Source: a virus. From it: a stretch of DNA of 21,136 nt. The notes beneath the pieces were generated by a model. It ran no database searches. It saw only the letters and a list, made by a program, of their open reading frames with translations, and was not told where the DNA came from. Location of the stretch: the IMG/VR virus record IMGVR_UViG_3300037882_000592, positions 1 to 21,136 of that record; one strand, written 5' to 3'. Positions 20,306-21,136 of this stretch are shown in pieces (the stretch's first letter is position 1; the number at the start of each line of letters is the position of its first letter). The position numbers and the translations under genes are program-made.

Positions 20306-21003
20306 GTATTTTCCTTTAACCATTGGTCTGCTACCGCTTTATTTCTCGCCTCTAATGCCGTTTGTTTGTTTTCACCACGTACGCTTGATTCTTTTATCCA
20401 TTCAGCCTTAAAGCTCTTCCATCCGCGATTGCAAGCCATAACCAATGCAGCCTCTAGGCTTATCCCCGCTTTGTCCGCTTCGCCTTGTATGCCTTTTAAA
20501 GCCGTAGCCGTCAAAATTACTTTACGCTGTTTTTTAAAATCATCCCAAACCCCTTGGGAAACAGAATCAGGGCGCGTAAGCGCTGTATTCTTTATAACTG
20601 GGTTATGGGTTAATGGGTTATGGGTTATGGGTAGCATTGGTTTCGCATCGCTTTTAGGTGCGTTCGCATCTTTTTTTGATTCGTTCGCATTGCGTTCGCT
20701 ATCCCATCGCATTTTTGCTGACGCTCTAGCCTTCTCAGACTTTGCGTAAAAATCAGCAATAACCTTATCACACCTTGTATGAGTCCAGCCATTTTCTGAT
20801 TCTTTGAAAAAGTGTTTTAGAAGCGTTCGAACGGTTTTTTCATCCGAACGCACAGCAAACGCAATATCTTCGCATTCCCCTTTAAGGGGGGATTCGCCAA
20901 GATAGTATTTCCACATCATTCTTAGATATGTGGCTAAATGGTGGTCATCAAGGTTTGATGTATCCTTGATAAAATCACCTATGTGGTGTGTGTAGTAATG
21001 CAC
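20302..21003 (-). CDS. DUF1376 (YdaU-like) phage replication protein
   Basis: A 233-residue protein. The first 90 residues (HYYTHHIGDFIKDTSNLDD, then ATYLRMMWKYY and DEKTVRTLLKHFF) match DUF1376, a winged-helix-like domain at the start of many phage replication initiators. A charged linker (about 95-135) contains repeated N-A and THNP text written in repeated DNA. The C-terminal part (WDDFKKQRKVILTATALKGI; LEAALVMACNRGWKSF) is the helical domain often paired with it. It probably binds the phage origin and recruits the next protein. The start is GTG at 21003: GGAAGG stands eight bases ahead and the protein begins exactly where the domain does. A longer frame to 21084 would run through a terminator-like hairpin and is rejected. 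Confidence 0.8.
   Translation of the reverse strand: MHYYTHHIGDFIKDTSNLDDHHLATYLRMMWKYYLGESPLKGECEDIAFAVRSDEKTVRTLLKHFFKESENGWTHTRCDKVIADFYAKSEKARASAKMRWDSERNANESKKDANAPKSDAKPMLPITHNPLTHNPVIKNTALTRPDSVSQGVWDDFKKQRKVILTATALKGIQGEADKAGISLEAALVMACNRGWKSFKAEWIKESSVRGENKQTALEARNKAVADQWLKENT
20600..20700. repeat. Iteron-like direct repeats inside the replication gene
   Basis: Four consecutive copies of GGGTTAT or GGGTTAAT occupy 20600-20628 with a partial fifth after them. Next to them, at 20643-20700, a CGTTCGCAT-type word appears in variant form several times (minus strand GATGCGAA or TGCGAACG). They encode the linker of the DUF1376 protein. By analogy with lambda, whose origin iterons lie inside gene O, this could be the replication origin. 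That is inference. Confidence 0.4.
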
Positions 21004-21011
21004 ATCAACAA

Positions 21012-21017
21012 CCTTCC
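21012..21017 (-). promoter_or_regulatory. Ribosome binding site of the first replication gene
   Basis: GGAAGG on the minus strand stands eight bases before the GTG at 21003 and three bases after the T-run of the hairpin. It decides the GTG start. With flanking bases it reads TTGGAAGG, which can pair, with one bulged base, to CCTCCAA in the hairpin's linker. Confidence 0.7.
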
Positions 21018-21020
21018 AAT

Positions 21021-21100
21021 AAAAAAAGGTTTCTATTGCTATCGTCCAGCTTTTGACTGGTTGGAGGACTGTTAGGCACAGCACAATAGCAATAGAAACC
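21021..21100 (-). ncRNA. Structured leader RNA with terminator-like end (C4-like candidate)
   Basis: On the minus strand, a perfect 15-base-pair stem is formed by GGTTTCTATTGCTAT (21100-21086) and its complement (21042-21028), followed by seven T (21027-21021). The 43-base interior holds two small hairpins: CTGT-GCCTA-ACAG (21081-21069) and CCAGT-CAAAA-GCTGG (21060-21046, one U-G pair). They are joined by a single-stranded TCCTCCAA (21068-21061), an anti-Shine-Dalgarno sequence. The result is a three-way junction ending in an intrinsic-terminator tail, directly before the ribosome site of the replication gene. C4 antisense RNAs of P1/P7-like phages share this plan: a co-transcribed small RNA, just upstream of a regulated gene, with a segment complementary to its ribosome site. 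Whether this belongs to that family needs a covariance search. It could also be a simple attenuator. Confidence 0.6.
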
Positions 21101-21106
21101 CCGCCT

Positions 21107-21129
21107 AAATAAAAACGCCTCCAAGCGTT
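21107..21129 (-). terminator. Weak intrinsic terminator ahead of the leader RNA
   Basis: On the minus strand, AACGC-TTGGAG-GCGTT is a five-base-pair hairpin followed by TTTATTT. It would end transcripts of whatever gene lies beyond the right edge, or act as the first hairpin of the leader. Its loop region contains TTGGAGG (21124-21118), a perfect complement to CCTCCAA in the next hairpin. Confidence 0.5.
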
Positions 21130-21136
21130 ATGCCAA

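Noticed and set aside
20600-20635. Telomere-like GGGTTA repeat read as a genome end
   Set aside because: It lies inside an intact coding frame, so it is not a terminus; kept only as an iteron candidate.
21004-21084. N-terminal extension of the replication protein to a GTG at 21084
   Set aside because: It would translate through the 3' arm of the leader hairpin and its T-run, and adds 27 residues before the natural start of the DUF1376 domain. The GTG at 21003 has a proper ribosome site.
1-21136. tRNA genes, CRISPR arrays, insertion sequences and attachment sites
   Set aside because: I looked for cloverleaf-like segments, spaced identical repeats, transposase motifs and terminal inverted repeats and saw none. 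No integrase gene is present to suggest an attachment site.
1-21136. Genome-wide recoding of TAG
   Set aside because: Suggested by the amber frame at 19546-19548, but several well-formed genes (ending at 2509, 6031, 7973, 10770, 11781 and 19251) use TAG as their natural stop.

Overview
The window is one continuous stretch of a tailed double-stranded DNA bacteriophage (or prophage) genome. Every confidently called gene lies on the minus strand, so transcription runs from base 21136 towards base 1. The gene set (two-subunit terminase, P22-like portal, separate scaffold and coat proteins, a head-tail adaptor and beta-propeller-type hub, several ejection-type proteins, one fibre, no tape measure, no tube and no sheath) indicates podovirus morphology. 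The replication pair (DUF1376-like and DUF6475-like) and the sigma70-type signals with AAAGGA/GGAGG ribosome binding sites point to a proteobacterial host. The host genus cannot be named from the sequence. No integrase or repressor is visible, so lifestyle is open.

Reading in the direction of transcription: (1) 21136-19664 is a structured RNA leader with two intrinsic-terminator-like hairpins, then two replication genes. (2) 19667-18545 is a run of very small genes, most joined by ATGA overlaps. It includes one membrane-peptide reading frame broken by an amber codon and a ribbon-helix-helix-like protein, and it is split by a strong sigma70 promoter at 19204-19231. (3) 18521-18494 is an intrinsic terminator with a consensus -10 box immediately after it, placed before the packaging genes. 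(4) 18464-14450 encodes small and large terminase, a small unknown protein and the portal. (5) 14447-9443 encodes three Gly/Ser/Ala-rich presumed virion proteins (one with nine exact-period 23-residue repeats), a conserved small protein, scaffold, major coat protein and a decoration-like protein, closed by a strong terminator at 9411-9438. (6) 9390-6447 encodes a neck protein, a head-tail adaptor and the tail hub; the last two overlap at a nine-G run. (7) 6450-2509 encodes a GNAT-like acetyltransferase and three ejection/internal virion proteins. (8) 2364-1 encodes the tail fibre, its presumed assembly partner, two lysis-type membrane proteins (one a likely holin) and the start of a protein with an ADP-ribosyltransferase-like motif that runs off the window. 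No endolysin is recognisable inside the window.

The genes form one assembly line: DNA is replicated, packaged by the terminase through the portal into a coat/scaffold procapsid, sealed by neck, adaptor and hub proteins, loaded with ejection proteins, fitted with fibres and released by the lysis genes. Stop/start overlaps are used almost everywhere, so translational coupling probably sets stoichiometry, with the terminator after the coat/decoration pair lowering expression of tail genes.

Most worth a second look: the three-way-junction RNA with an anti-Shine-Dalgarno linker just upstream of the first replication gene (C4-antisense-RNA-like in layout), the amber-interrupted small membrane gene, the G9 frame junction between adaptor and hub, the 23-residue repeat protein, and a lone plus-strand promoter plus 34-residue membrane peptide in the only sizeable gap of the tail region.
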